From Vanessa cardui (taxonomy: Eukaryota > Arthropoda > Insecta > Lepidoptera > Nymphalidae): a stretch of 64,000 nucleotides of DNA. Each line of letters opens with the position of its first letter. The stretch's first letter is position 1. The stretch covers positions 12,975,831-13,039,830 of the forward strand of contig NC_061125.1 of NCBI RefSeq assembly GCF_905220365.1, written 5' to 3'. Below the pieces are notes generated by a model. The model was not told where the DNA came from and searched no databases. It was given only the letters and a program-made list of their open reading frames with translations. Both the position numbers and the translations under genes were made by a program. Shown piece after piece: positions 44,601 to 55,802 of this stretch.

Positions 44601-44804
44601 TTATTCTATATAATTTTCAATTATTATAACTTTATGTTTTAGTATCATTCAGATTATTCTATTTTCTTAGTGAGTAATTAATGGTGGTGCCAAAATATAG
44701 ATTATCTAAATGTGAATTATCTAATCCATTTTATATGATGGAAAAGTCATAATAACTTTATCTATTAGTTATTTTTAGATTGTTATAATATGTTCTTGGG
44801 TTAT

Positions 44805-45192
44805 ATGTTGAGAAAGAGTAACTACTGAGTTTCTTGCCAGTTCCTCTTGATAAAATCTACTTCCGAATCGATGGTAGTTTCACTTAACATAGTTCATCAA
44901 CAGCCTGTAAATTCCCACTGCTGGGCTAAAGGCCTCCTCTCCCTTTGAGGAGAAGGTTTGGAACATATTCCACCACGCTGTTCCAATGCGGGTTGGTGGA
45001 ATACACATGTGGCAGAATTTCTATGAAATTTTTCACATGCAGGTTTCCTCACGATGTTTTCCTTCACCGCTGAGTACGAGATGAATTATAAAGACAAATT
45101 AAGCACATGGGCCACACTGGGCCATCTCGACTCAACATAGTTGTTAAGTGACAATGCAAAAGCCTACTTGAACAAAGTATATTTAAATGACG
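44805..45192 (+). mobile_element. LINE tail interrupted by a SINE-1
   Basis: Family T LINE tail: 'gagaaagagtaactactgag', 'gtttcttgccagttcctctt' and 'tggtagtttcacttaacata' up to 44894, then resuming at 45134-45192 with 'aacatagttgttaagtgaca' and 'ctacttgaacaaagtatatt'. The interruption is the SINE at 44895-45133. Its protein-coding part is lost. Confidence 0.75.
44895..45133 (-). mobile_element. SINE-1 nested in a LINE tail
   Basis: Minus-strand SINE-1 with both ends, but with a deletion between 'aattaagcacatg' and 'ggccacactgggccatctcg' that removes the B box. It is flanked by a perfect 9-base duplication, aacatagtt (44886-44894 and 45134-45142). Removing the SINE and one copy rejoins the LINE tail exactly. 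Confidence 0.9.
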
Positions 45193-46004
45193 CTGACAAA
45201 AAAATAATCAACATAAATCCACAATCTGAAAGCCAACTAGAAATTCATCGTCAAACAAATAAGGCAAACCCAAATCGATTACTTTAAGTGATAAATCATA
45301 AAATGAGCAAAAAAGACCTATGTTTACGTGTTTTTTTTTATATCAATAAAAGCCAGCTCCATATTAGTTAGCGCAGATTGTTGCCAGCTTCAAGTAATAC
45401 AGCCGCCGTAGCTTCACATTACAGCCGACTATGCCTTGAACACTGCATATAACTAACAATACTTAACTAATAGTGTTATTATTCGCCTCGACTCGTTATG
45501 AAGGCGTTAAATAATGAGCTGTATAATGGTAGCTTCTTTGCGGGTATTAAGCTTATTTGCAGCTTATTATATAAAACTGCTATTTCTTATTAATGTATTC
45601 GTTTGAGAGGCATGGTTGAGAGGATAGAGATTGGATCTGAGCTGATGATATTATCGGTTGGATGGACAAACAGCACTTGGTTATAAGTACGACATATTTA
45701 AATTTACAAAGAAATAGTCATATGTGTCCAGAAATTGTCACCGTTGTGTAATAAAATCAATTTAAATTTATTTTTTAATAGCCCTTAATTAATTATTAAT
45801 ATATAATCGTTTTCAATTATATATAGTTTTATTTATGTAACTGCCGTATTATGTAATGAAATAGATTTACGAATGCTAACTGCACGCAATTTTGTTATCT
45901 ATATAATAATAATTAAACAAAGATTATCTTTTTAAGTGAGGAGTCCTTTTCCAACAGTGGGGGGGGGGGATTTCATAATTTTACAATTGGGATTGGGAGA
46001 GTAT
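45193..46004. other. Unassigned DNA with an 11-G run
   Basis: I see no gene or recognised repeat. A pure run of 11 G lies at 45959-45969, unusual for AT-rich DNA and possibly error-prone in sequencing. Confidence 0.45.
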
Positions 46005-46165
46005 GCCTAAGTAAGCACTACTCATTCATCAGATATATAACTGTATGTTCCGGTTTGAAGGGTGAGTAATCCAGCGTCACTGCAAGCAAAACGGGTAAAC
46101 CATATCAGTTACAAAAGCTAGTTGGTAGCTGAGACTGTGTAAAGAATAGTTAATATTTTTCATAA
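46005..46165 (+). repeat. Repeat A, forward copy
   Basis: It matches repeat A by 'gcctaagtaagcactactca', 'gttccggtttgaagggtgag' and 'gctagttggtagctgag', with small indels in the middle. Confidence 0.65.
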
Positions 46166-46814
46166 AAAAATATTATTAATAGAACAATTAAAATTGTTAT
46201 ATTCCTATAATGAAACAAAAAATGCTGCAACATATTTCGCAAATTTTTACAAAATGAAATTGTATTTGAGTTTTATGTATTTGTCCAAACTTTTCTACCA
46301 ATTAAGATAAGACCCAGTAACGGTTTTTCGACTAATGCTTTGGATAACTCTGTTAGTACAATTCATATATAATGATAAACTTAAACAAACGTGGCGCCGT
46401 GTAGTGAAATATTTATCAATTGATAACAATTTAAATACTCATATTAACAAAACGTGCAATTTGAACAACAAATTCCAAAATCAAATTAATCAATTATTGT
46501 TGCTCTATAATAAATAATGATACGTAAACAATATTTCTGCAATTGTAGTGTTACATATCATTGTTGTTAATTTTAATTACAATCGCCAATAAATACGTAT
46601 TAAACCTTTTGTGACACCGAGCATTAATCTTAATAACAATTATTCAGTAAAGGCATAGACAACGCGACTTCAGTATCGTTGCAAGCGGACCGAGATTTAT
46701 GTGAGTGATGTCATAAGTCTACGTGCACAGATTAATATTCGTAGAAGTGGCAACATGATATGTTTGCTTCTGTCGTTTGCTTGTTACAATTATGACGCCA
46801 AGTTTCCGACTCCA
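46166..46814. other. Unassigned AT-rich DNA
   Basis: I see no gene or recognised repeat. The 60-codon plus frame at 46335-46517 is motif-free. Confidence 0.4.
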
Positions 46815-47246
46815 AAGTAAATAAATCTTTCTTGGGGTAAGGTAAAAATTCGTTTCTATAATAACATTCCGCAGACATTTTTAACTTTGCCGTTTCGTAA
46901 ATTCAAATCGTTTGTAAAAAATACATCGGCAAAAAAAGCATCAGGCTTTTTATAGATGATAAAAAAGCATGGAGATAATACCTGATGAGTTATAGGCATG
47001 ATATATTATATACATATATAATTGTATTTAACTAACGTGAAGGCAAGAAATTCAGTAGTTGCTCTCAGTACTTACTCTTATTCAACATTTAAAAATGTTG
47101 AAAAAGAGTAACTACTGTGTTTCTTGCCGGTTCTTTTCGGTGGAATCTACTTTCTGAACCGGAGGTAGTGGTGGTGGTAGCTTCACCTAATTGTTAAATG
47201 ATGTAAAAGCCTACTTGAAAAAATAAAGTTTATTTTGATTTTGACA
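46815..47246 (+). mobile_element. LINE tail with a fold-back insertion
   Basis: Family T LINE tail on the plus strand. The ORF2 end is still visible near 46850-46980 as IRFYNNIPQTFLTLPFRKF. The 3' UTR contains an extra, inverted copy of its own 'caagaaattcagtagtt' segment (47042-47090) just before the normal one (47093-47128). The end has 'aataaagtttattttgattt'. Confidence 0.75.
47042..47128. repeat. Imperfect fold-back inside the LINE tail
   Basis: ggcaagaaattcagtagtt (47042-47060) plus ttactcttattcaacattt (47072-47090) is the reverse complement, with three mismatches and an 11-base bulge, of the sequence at 47093-47128. The arms are almost adjacent (two bases apart). Confidence 0.8.
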
Positions 47247-48347
47247 CAGATGTATTAATAAAATCTAAATCGAATTTTAAGCGTCAGTAATGCAATGGTT
47301 TTACACTGCCTAACAATTTATAAAGTCGCAAGTTTAATGCGGCTTAGCCTTTTTATATATTAGCTTATCGTGCCCAGTGAAAAGCCTTTAGTTAAATTGA
47401 AGACATAGATATGAATATTAGTAATTCCTTAAATTGGAGTATTGCTACTATTCAATTAAACAAAAAAAAAATGTCACCTGTTGTTAAAATGATATACTTA
47501 TATATAATCTTTTAACATAACATTTATCGGACGAAATATTAAACGACTTAATTTTATAATGACTACAACTATATAAGATTTCTTATCGATGTGATTTGAA
47601 GAGTGAACTCAGCAATGACAAATTAGTACAAGATTTACATTCCTTGTAAGAATTTCTTTATTGATATGTATTTGAATATCCAAGTGATTTTCATTTAGGT
47701 TCCATAAACAAAAGAATACTACATTATTATAATTTTTAAGATTTATTAGTCGCGATGTCAACATGTCATTTCCGTTGTACTTTTATGTTCTGTGACATAG
47801 AGAGTGTTCTACATTATTACAGCTAGTTTATTACTTAAAGGCTTTAGTATGATCATCTAGGAATAGTGCTCACGTCATGCGAAAATCAGGTCAGATAATG
47901 CAATACGCTGTTATTGCCCCATTGTAAAGGCAGCCATTTTTTCATAAAACTTGGCATAAGACTGTGATAATACATGATATAAGTTATTGTAATATAACTG
48001 CTATGATATATTAATAGCAACTTAGTTTGAAAAGTCGTAAGTAGTTTTATAAAATGTTATTTTAAATAGATTTAGAATAAGGATTTTAGTAAACTGAATG
48101 TTTAAGGCCCTTTTTATAATTTGAGAATGAGGGTTGGAATGTTCTACTAAAGTTTAATTAATACACATATAAAACAGTCTTCGACTTATATAAAAGTAGT
48201 AGTTCCCTGATGCTTAATACTAAAAATTAGCTAACTTGTGTATAAAGTTCTAGGTTATTTCTTAACAAATATTATTCAATGCATTTCATTGCACTCAATT
48301 CATGACATTTATTTGAATACTACTGTAAATTTGGGTTGATGTTGCGT
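47247..48347. other. Unassigned AT-rich DNA
   Basis: I see no gene or recognised repeat. Confidence 0.45.
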
Positions 48348-48442
48348 TGAAATTTGAAACATGAAAGTTTCGTCACGATTTTTTCCTTTACCGCTGAGTA
48401 CGAGATGAATTATAAACACAAATTAAGCACATAAAAATTCAG
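48348..48442 (-). mobile_element. SINE-1 middle fragment joined to SINE-2
   Basis: Middle part of SINE-1 in minus orientation ('cacgattttttcctttaccg', 'gagtacgagatgaattataa', 'aattaagcacataaaaattc'). At about 48442 it runs directly into a SINE-2 head instead of the SINE-1 head. Confidence 0.7.
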
Positions 48443-48577
48443 TACCCAGGCTGAAGACAACATAGAAGACTAAAAAACTTTTTCTACAATGACTCGGCCG
48501 GGAATCGAACCTGTACTTCGGAATGGCATAACCACGTAAACCGTTGTTCACACTAGTCGACTACGGAGGTCGTCAAA
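48443..48577 (-). mobile_element. SINE-2 head half
   Basis: The head and first body bases of SINE-2 in minus orientation: 'gactcggccgggaatcgaac' (B box), 'tagtcgactacggaggtcgt' (A box region), 'agacaacatagaagac'. Its tail half is missing and is replaced by SINE-1 sequence in the same orientation. Confidence 0.75.
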
Positions 48578-48659
48578 ATAATAATAATTACATTACACGA
48601 ATTGGATATCTTAGTGAGTATCTTACTTAAATCATAATTATATTATAACTAATACGTTT

Positions 48660-48883
48660 GCAATGCTGCTACTAAATGTACTGCAGAATGTTTTACGATG
48701 TTCACAATTTTTCAGTCATTCTCTTTTTAAATATTGTGCATTTATTATATGTATAAACCTTCCTCTTGAATCAAATCTATTTATTTAAAAAAAACGCTGC
48801 AAAATTCGTTGTGTAATTTCAAAGATTTAGGCATACATAAAGGTAGATAGCGGTAAGCGACTTCGTTTTATACTATGTGATGA
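48660..48883 (-). mobile_element. Helitron-like element, second family, decayed
   Basis: Shared blocks: 'gcaatgctgctactaaatgt', 'aaccttcctcttgaatcaaa', 'caaaattcgttgtgtaattt' and 'cgttttatactatgtgatga' at the right end. The CTAG end at the left is eroded ('actaatacgtt'). Confidence 0.55.
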
Positions 48884-50491
48884 TAATAATAAGCTCAATC
48901 AAAAGTAAGTAACGGTGTTGCAAAAGTAGATACGTCAATAGATCAGGGGGTCAACTTCAAAAGAATTCATTCACTCATTTCCATTACCCGACGAACCCTA
49001 CGCGTCTGCTTCGATTCCATATGAGATTAAGACCGGCATTCCATCAACCAATAGTATTCCATTCGATAAAAAGATAAAAGTATTGAAAACTTTTTTGACA
49101 CTGCAATTTTTTTTTTTTTACTATCGTCTGGCTGGTTTGGTACAATGCAGTATTGTTACGAAAAGTAATTGATAATTATTATATTTAAATATTTTTTTAT
49201 TAATAATGAGATAAATAAACTGACTATTAATTTTAATTATCTCATTGAAAATAATAAATTAGCTCTATATAGAAGTCTTTATTACTGGACGGAAAACTTT
49301 TTCATCCTGATTTTTCCGAGAAGCCGGTGAGAGCTATTTAACTTTGTGAGCAAATAATGGTATCGCACTCCAATTTGCATGCTCTAATGTGAAATTCTAC
49401 ACTAAAGTTTTATTCCATTCAATGAATGATAAATAAAATAAGGCTGCATTTGTGGATAGAACGAAATGGTGCTGCATTTCTGAATGCTTTTTTTAATTAT
49501 ATTTTATGCAATCTCATGAAGATAGAAAATAATAAACATTCCACGCATGAAAATACGTTTTATATTTTTAAGCTGTATACACATCAACTTTTGTTCGAAA
49601 TTGCACACGTAGGCCTAATTCAAAAGTGGAGATTTAAAAAAAATAAAATGTATTCTTTTTTTAAAATTTAATTTCTCTGACTTCACTATCTCCACTTGCT
49701 AGTACATGGAATTGTAAAGATAGGTCTTCTGTTTAAAAGGAAACGAGGCATGTACGTCGCGTGATTGCGAACAGCTTTCAAGTAGATTAGCAACTTGGTT
49801 TCAATATGTGATAGGTTTAAATATATATAGGTTTAAAGTGAAGTAAAAATGTTCAATGTATTAAATTCTCATCGAGATCCCATTTCTAATATTAAATTTT
49901 AAAGTAATATGAATCACACGACGTCATATATTTCATTAATGTAACTTTATAATACTTTTTAAAATATGAAATAATTTAAAGAATTCTATTTCGTCATAAA
50001 TAAATGTTTGAATTATTTGTATACGGTGACGAGTTATTCGGTGAACGGTGAAATATTTGTTTAGGATTTAATTGTATTTGTCACGGTCTAAGTATTGCAC
50101 ATGTCCCTCGAGAGATTTTAAGCTTCAATTTCACTTTATAAGTAAAATAATACTGGCTGAATATAAAATAATATATTTATTTAGTATGAATTCCATTTTT
50201 AAATATAATTTTTTAAGTTACTTGATTGAGTTTTCTTGATTTGAAAATCTATTGACGTTCGAAATTTTATTTAAAAAATTAAATTTTTTCATCTTTAAAT
50301 GCATTGGGAGTTATTCTGTTGTGTACTTATTAACTGTTCTATTTTAGCTTATTGACATTAAAATTGAGAATTAGTTATATGAATCACTTATTACAAATTC
50401 ACTGATTATATTTATCAACCGCGGCTTCGCATTTTATCGGAAAAAAGGATTCTTCCTTAGAAATCAAACTTACTTTATACCAATCTATAAT
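48884..50491. other. Unassigned AT-rich DNA
   Basis: I see no gene or recognised repeat. The 81-codon plus frame at 49426-49671 has no motif. Confidence 0.4.
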
Positions 50492-50690
50492 CTAAGAGTA
50501 TATATGTAAACGTAACTCAGTCTGTCTGTCTGTCGCTGAAGCATACTTGGACTCCAAGGAATGATAAAAGCTACTATTTTTGCCTAAAACATGACAACTA
50601 ACCTCATAAAACACGTGCGAAGCCGCTGGCAACAACAAGATTCCTATGATTCGGTTAGTGGTTTGGTCGTGAAAGAGCAATAGATTTTTT
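50492..50690 (+). mobile_element. Helitron-like element with inverted end
   Basis: The first part reads like the 270-453 family in forward sense ('cgtaactcagtctgtctgtc', 'aatgataaaagctactattt', 'acacgtgcgaagccgctgg'). The last part ('gattcggttagtggtttggt' and 'cgtgaaagagcaatag') is the same family's start in reverse. It may be a fold-back or two pieces fused. Confidence 0.45.
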
Positions 50691-50727
50691 TAAATATGAC
50701 TGACTTTCAACTCTTGTAATTGTAAAA

Positions 50728-50938
50728 TTATATCTAGAAAATGGCATTGAACAAAACAAAAAAATCTATGGATTTTTTATAGGTATATTATCATTGTACT
50801 AGGATATCATAAGTCCAAGAAGACGTATGTAAATTATATTTAGAAATTAAAAAATGCTTTTGAACAAAACGAAAAAATCTATGCATAATTTTATAGGTAT
50901 GTTATCATTGTACCAGGATATCATGAGTCCAAAACATA
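50728..50938 (+). repeat. Diverged tandem duplication, about 100-bp unit
   Basis: Two adjacent units share 'ttgaacaaaac-aaaaaatctatg', 'ttttataggtat-ttatcattgta' and 'aggatatcat-agtccaa'. Unit 1 spans about 50728-50820 and unit 2 about 50835-50935. They differ at several points and by small indels, so the duplication is not recent. Confidence 0.8.
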
Positions 50939-51906
50939 CGATTCTGTTCTGTTATATTAAGGATGTATTTGCTTTAGCTATGCATTTTGTTTTCATTTAT
51001 TTCACTGACTCCACGGAAATCTGTCAAGGGCCATTTGGCGCGAAGTTCACGCGTCATAAATCTTAGAAGTGCGAAGGGTTGGACAAAATAACGTGAATTT
51101 CGTTTGAGCGCTGTTTAACAAAACCAATAGACTCTATGTTAATATTTTAAATACATAATTGTAACATTACAAATATTTTATATTTGTCTGGGATGGTTAA
51201 GTTGTAAAGACAAGATGACAAGCAGAATCTCATATTAAATAATCGATTACGTTATATAGTAAAGTTAATAGAATCAGAAAGCAATATAGAAAATCTGTGA
51301 CAGGTAGGTTTCACACACACAGACAGAGATACAGGCAGTCATTTTAATTTAGTAGTGTTATGTAGACGTGATAAAATATGATACCAAAAAAATGTTTTAC
51401 AATAACATAAATCAATATTGTTTAATTAAAATCAAACATGCTCATTAAAAAACAGCAACTTGACTAAAATATAAACCCATTACAAAAACAAATGTGTATC
51501 ATCGACGTAATTAAAACGGCCGTCCAATTTTACCATAATTCCCCCATTTGTCCGAAACGTTTACACACGGCCGGTCATTTACGTGTTTTTGTCCAATAAA
51601 CTGCTATTGTTTCGACGATTTTGCATATGGAGCAAAAATTTTACCCTCAATTTCATATCGATATCTGACTAATCATCAACGCATGCTACAGCTGACTGAT
51701 TAAGCAATTTCTCGCCTCACCAAACACGACCGTACCCCACATTTCATTACAATATATTACTGAACAATATGTAATTTAGCACACTTCCTCCGAATCGGTT
51801 TGAACGAGGACAGGTAAGTGGCGAGTAAAAAACGTTACATTAAAATAAAGTATCGAAAATATTTTTCCAAATAATCCTTTTATTGAAAACTATTTGCTTT
51901 CTAAAC
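50939..51906. other. Unassigned DNA with a candidate conserved block
   Basis: I see no gene or recognised repeat. Bases about 51505-51790 are less AT-rich and unlike the repeats ('aattaaaacggccgtccaat', 'cacacggccggtcatttacg', 'accaaacacgaccgtacccc'). They look like single-copy DNA. Confidence 0.35.
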
Positions 51907-52254
51907 AAAATCAAAATCAAAATAAACTTTATTCAGGTAGGTTTTTACAAGCACTTTTGAATCGTCATTTTACAATTAAGTGAACCATCGATTCGGAAAG
52001 TAGATTTTACCGAGAATAACCGGCAAGAAAATCAGTAGTTACTCTTTATCAACTTTAAAAAAATACAAAGGCAAGTTAGGTAATACAATTATTTAAATTA
52101 ATATATCCTGCTTGGAAGTCAACAGGTATTAACTCCACGCTTTTTTATCATATATAAAATTTTGTATCGAATAATATGCCTTTTTTACCAATGTATTTTG
52201 TATAAAAGATTCGAATTTACGAAACGGCAAAGTTAAAAATGTCTGCGGAATAAA
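51907..52254 (-). mobile_element. LINE tail, reverse
   Basis: Reverse complement of the family T tail: 'aatcaaaataaactttattc' at the left, 'taccgagaataaccggcaag', 'tatatcctgcttggaagtca', and the ORF2 end at the right ('aaacggcaaagttaaaaatg', 'tctgcggaataa'). 5'-truncated. Confidence 0.8.
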
Positions 52255-52780
52255 CGACGCAGCATACAGATATAATAATAATAAAAAAAGTAAATTAATT
52301 AGTTGTTAAAACTGAACAAATATTATAAATAAATTTAAAAACGTCCATAACATTTAAATAAACGCAAGTCAATTTACTTAAAACAAATAACAATCAATAA
52401 ATTTGATTTAGTATCCGCAACATGATCCAAATAGTTACACCACTTATTGTTATTGATATAAGTCTATAAGTCATGTCCCATTGAAGTCCCCTAGCACTGG
52501 TTAAATATTAACTTATTACATTACGCAATTCAAGTACTTATTGGTGTAAATAAATGGGTCAAAATCGCTTATCACTCATATAGATGTTTCTCAACATAAC
52601 TTTCATACAATCATGCCTGAAATAAATAAGTAACTAAGCGCTTAGTAAATTTAATTCAACATTAACAGATTTGAATCTCCGACGTGTGGTTAATATGAAA
52701 GCGATTCATTTCATTTATTTACTTCTCTGTTTTTAATCTTTCGGATAACTTTCTTTTAAACAACTAGGCTTTTTTGTTAA
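52255..52780. other. Unassigned AT-rich DNA
   Basis: I see no gene or recognised repeat. Confidence 0.45.
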
Positions 52781-53138
52781 TTATTAAACTCAAGGATTGG
52801 CTTGCGTGTGTGCTGCAGATGAAGGATATTACCCATAATCGCCACGCTGGGCAGGCGGGTTGGCGATCGCAGGTATTTAGCTACGGCGATTTTGTTGATG
52901 GTTATACCACAATCAGACGGTCGCTAGAGCCTCGTTTGCTGGTCGCCAGGATGCACCACGGGCATGTGAGGTTGACTTGGGGCACTAAGGTATTGTTTGC
53001 AGGCATCAAGGCATCAAGACGGCAGGCAGGAACTGGATGCGAGTAGCCGAAGAAAGACCACAGTGGCGTGCACTTGGAGAGGCCTATGTCCAGCAGTGGA
53101 CAAAAATGGGCTGATGATGATGATGATGATGAATTAGG
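52781..53138 (+). mobile_element. RTE-type LINE 3' end with GATGAT tail
   Basis: The right part (about 53025-53100) encodes, across one frame, GTGCE then WMRVAEERPQWRALGEAYVQ and QWTKMG and a stop, the familiar C-terminus of RTE-type LINE ORF2. It is followed by GATGATGATGAT repeats (53113-53135), typical of RTE 3' ends. The left part (about 52810-52990, 'cataatcgccacgctgggca') is GC-richer and probably from a related repeat, but not clearly in frame. The 90-codon frame across it starts with a non-ATG-supported Met and is not a host gene. Confidence 0.6.
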
Positions 53139-53613
53139 ATCACAAGGAAATATGAGAAATTTAAAACAATAATTTATTCTATGGCGATTCCAATAGTCTT
53201 TTATAGGCTAAAACAATTTCCTTGACTGACATATAACGTTCATATATTTTTGTTTGTATATCGATAATATTATTATTAAAAAACATGCATAGCATAATCA
53301 AATATTGGTCTTAATCAATTTCCGGTTTACAAAAACGGCGTCGAACTCAATATTGAAGCAGGATAGCCTAGGGCAAGGAAAACCGACTGCCGCGAATTCC
53401 AAAAGAAAATTAATTAAAAACTTAATTTCGTAATATTGGATTTTTGGGATAAACGTACTTTGTTTGCAAAATATTTCATTAGTATATTCCTAGAGTTTTC
53501 TCATCATCCTATTAAAACAACGAGAGAAATTAAGATAAAAGATACAAGCATGAAAATACCGAAACGCTAGGAAACAAATTAAATTTACAAGCTCATTTTA
53601 AAATGCCTGCATT
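53139..53613. other. Unassigned AT-rich DNA
   Basis: I see no gene or recognised repeat. Confidence 0.45.
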
Positions 53614-53676
53614 ATTTAATGAAAATGGCAAAAATAGTTCAGTAAAACTGAACTATTTTTGCCATTTTCATTAAAT
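53614..53676. repeat. Perfect 30-bp inverted repeat with 3-nt loop
   Basis: The left arm 53614-53643 (atttaatgaaaatggcaaaa and on) and the right arm 53647-53676 are exact reverse complements across all 30 bases, around the loop AAA. Pairing stops sharply on both sides. It is the strongest hairpin I found in the window and matches no repeat family listed here. Confidence 0.95.
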
Positions 53677-54365
53677 TACTATTTGAACATTATGGATATT
53701 TCAGATTAAAAATGTACCTTATCTAAACTTTAAGTGGATAATAAAAAAATAATACAAAATCAATGGAAACAAAAATAATCTTTTTTGTAAGTATCATTGG
53801 CTTTATTTTTGTTGTTTTTTTATAGCAAGATTCAACATTAGGAGTAAAGTAAGTCTTTAACTAAATACCCGCTTAACGTTTATATCTAAAGCCGTATGTA
53901 AATTTAAAGTTCACCTAACATCACATTAGTCCTTATAAGATAACGCAAATGGTTAAATAAATCTCTCTACTCCCATAAATATTCATTGAATTCTATGGTC
54001 AAAACAGGAACTACTATAAACAAGAGCCAAAATAATTGTTGCAAGGATCGCTAAACTTGAGCCGGCGGATCCCATTAAACTTTCCGCTCTGAAATGGTCT
54101 TCGTAGAATAATTTTCATGTGCATTGTCAAACCCTATCGGGCTTTCGCAATGAGACCAGCCAATGCCTGACCACGATGTAAACTTTTGCCATTTCAGTAT
54201 TTTGCATATCCACTGTAAATATAATAAAAATAAATGTATAAATCGAATAGTGAAGTAATTTGATGATACGATTTGAAAAGTTTAACGTATCTGTAATCAT
54301 TCTTTAGCTTTTATTGCTTTCGATTCAAATTTGTACGAATTATGATTTTGTACGATTCGGATTTG
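53677..54365. other. Unassigned DNA with a candidate conserved block
   Basis: I see no gene or recognised repeat. Bases about 54040-54200 are less AT-rich and appear unique ('cttgagccggcggatcccat', 'ccctatcgggctttcgcaat'). Confidence 0.35.
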
Positions 54366-54795
54366 AAATACTAGGACCCTGGAATAATGGTACAAAAACC
54401 TTTTTTGGTTAATTTCATTTATTTATTTTAGGTCGTTTTTTAATATCTAACGTCATTAAAGACCACATTTAAATAAATCGTATTCATATCAACACACAAA
54501 AATTAAAAAAAAAAATTATTTAGAATTCAAGATAGATTAGTTTTTTATTTTAGTAAGCCATTCGACTAAAATATGGTAAAGATCAAATTTCTGATATTTA
54601 TTATTTGTAAGTTACGAAAATCTTTATTTAAATTCGTCTCATTGCCTACACTGTCGTCAGGAGACTGGTGATTTTTTGCTCAGAGGTTCGAAATTGCGAT
54701 TCAACGGGAAAATACTACTAGCTTGATAATTCTTGCCTGCATTTAATCCGGTGTTGATTTGTATTGTAACTATTTTTATTTTTTATTTTTATATG
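54366..54795 (+). mobile_element. LINE C-terminal fragment, interrupted copy
   Basis: Diverged copy of the fragment at 3540-3806. The start 'aggaccctggaataatggta' (54373-54392) matches LGPW. The match then breaks for about 230 AT-rich bases and resumes at about 54632 ('cgtctcattgcctacactgt', 'attgcgattcaacgggaaaa'). Stops and frameshifts are present. The break looks like an insertion, but I cannot identify what was inserted. Confidence 0.5.
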
Positions 54796-55802
54796 ACAAG
54801 ACCTTAATGTACTTAACGATAGGAATCTTTTAATTTTTTAAAAGTCATTTTACTAAATTAAATTAAATGTAAAGCTATCGTTTCGGAATTATGATTATAT
54901 CGAAATGAACCGACAAGTCGATCGTTAATCTTTTCTAACATTTGAAATAGAAGTCTTCGTCAATTAGATACAATTAAATTTATATTATAGTCTGAATTAA
55001 ACAAGTATCAACTTAACACTTTTTAGCATGTAAGCGTATGTGGAATAAATATGCCTTATTTATTCAGCTTTTTTTAACAAGCATGTCAAATCTATAAGTC
55101 AATCTTCTAAGAATTTTATCACAATAAAATGAATTAATTACGAATGTTTTTAAATTTTTATTTACAATAAATGACGTCATATCTATTTATTTCATTTTAC
55201 TTAATTCGTTTTTTTTTTCATATACGAAATTAATGTAGCTACATCTAATTAGTCTATTCTTATTATTATTATTGCATTATGAGTATTCAAAAAAACAATT
55301 GAAACTTGATTGTTTTATTAATTAGAAATTTATTTAAAAAAATACATTGTCCATTTAAAATGAAACATAGCACACATGCTTCGAATTTTTTCCAGCGAAC
55401 TTAATAGTTTTCGCTCTGCAAAAACAAGTCGACGGACACAACGGGAGGGGAAATTAAAAATTCCTATAAAAGACGTATGTTTTAGAAAATGTTCCATCGG
55501 CGACTTCGTTAATTGAAATAACAAACCGCCGCACTGAAATTGACATATCGATTGACGTTTAATTTTTGTACATAAAATAATAACACATCGTTCATACAAA
55601 TTGAAGTTTGAAGTATATTTTCTAGCCAATAATGAGGTGGTTCTCGCTCACCTTGCCTTGTTTCAGATTTTTTTATTTCTTATTATATATTTTTAATAAC
55701 TTCGATGAAAGACGAAAACACCCTTTTGTATAGCTTCGTTGAAAATATATTTATTGACGTATAAATAATTAAAAAGCGAAACAATCTTCAGTATATAATT
55801 AA
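54796..55802. other. Unassigned AT-rich DNA
   Basis: I recognise no gene or repeat. The 99-codon minus frame at 55330-55629 overlaps a less AT-rich patch (55400-55560) but has no known motif. Confidence 0.35.

Noticed and set aside
45959..45969. Run of 11 G residues in AT-rich DNA
   Set aside because: It could form a G-quadruplex only with neighbouring G runs, which are absent; more likely simple repeat or base-call noise.
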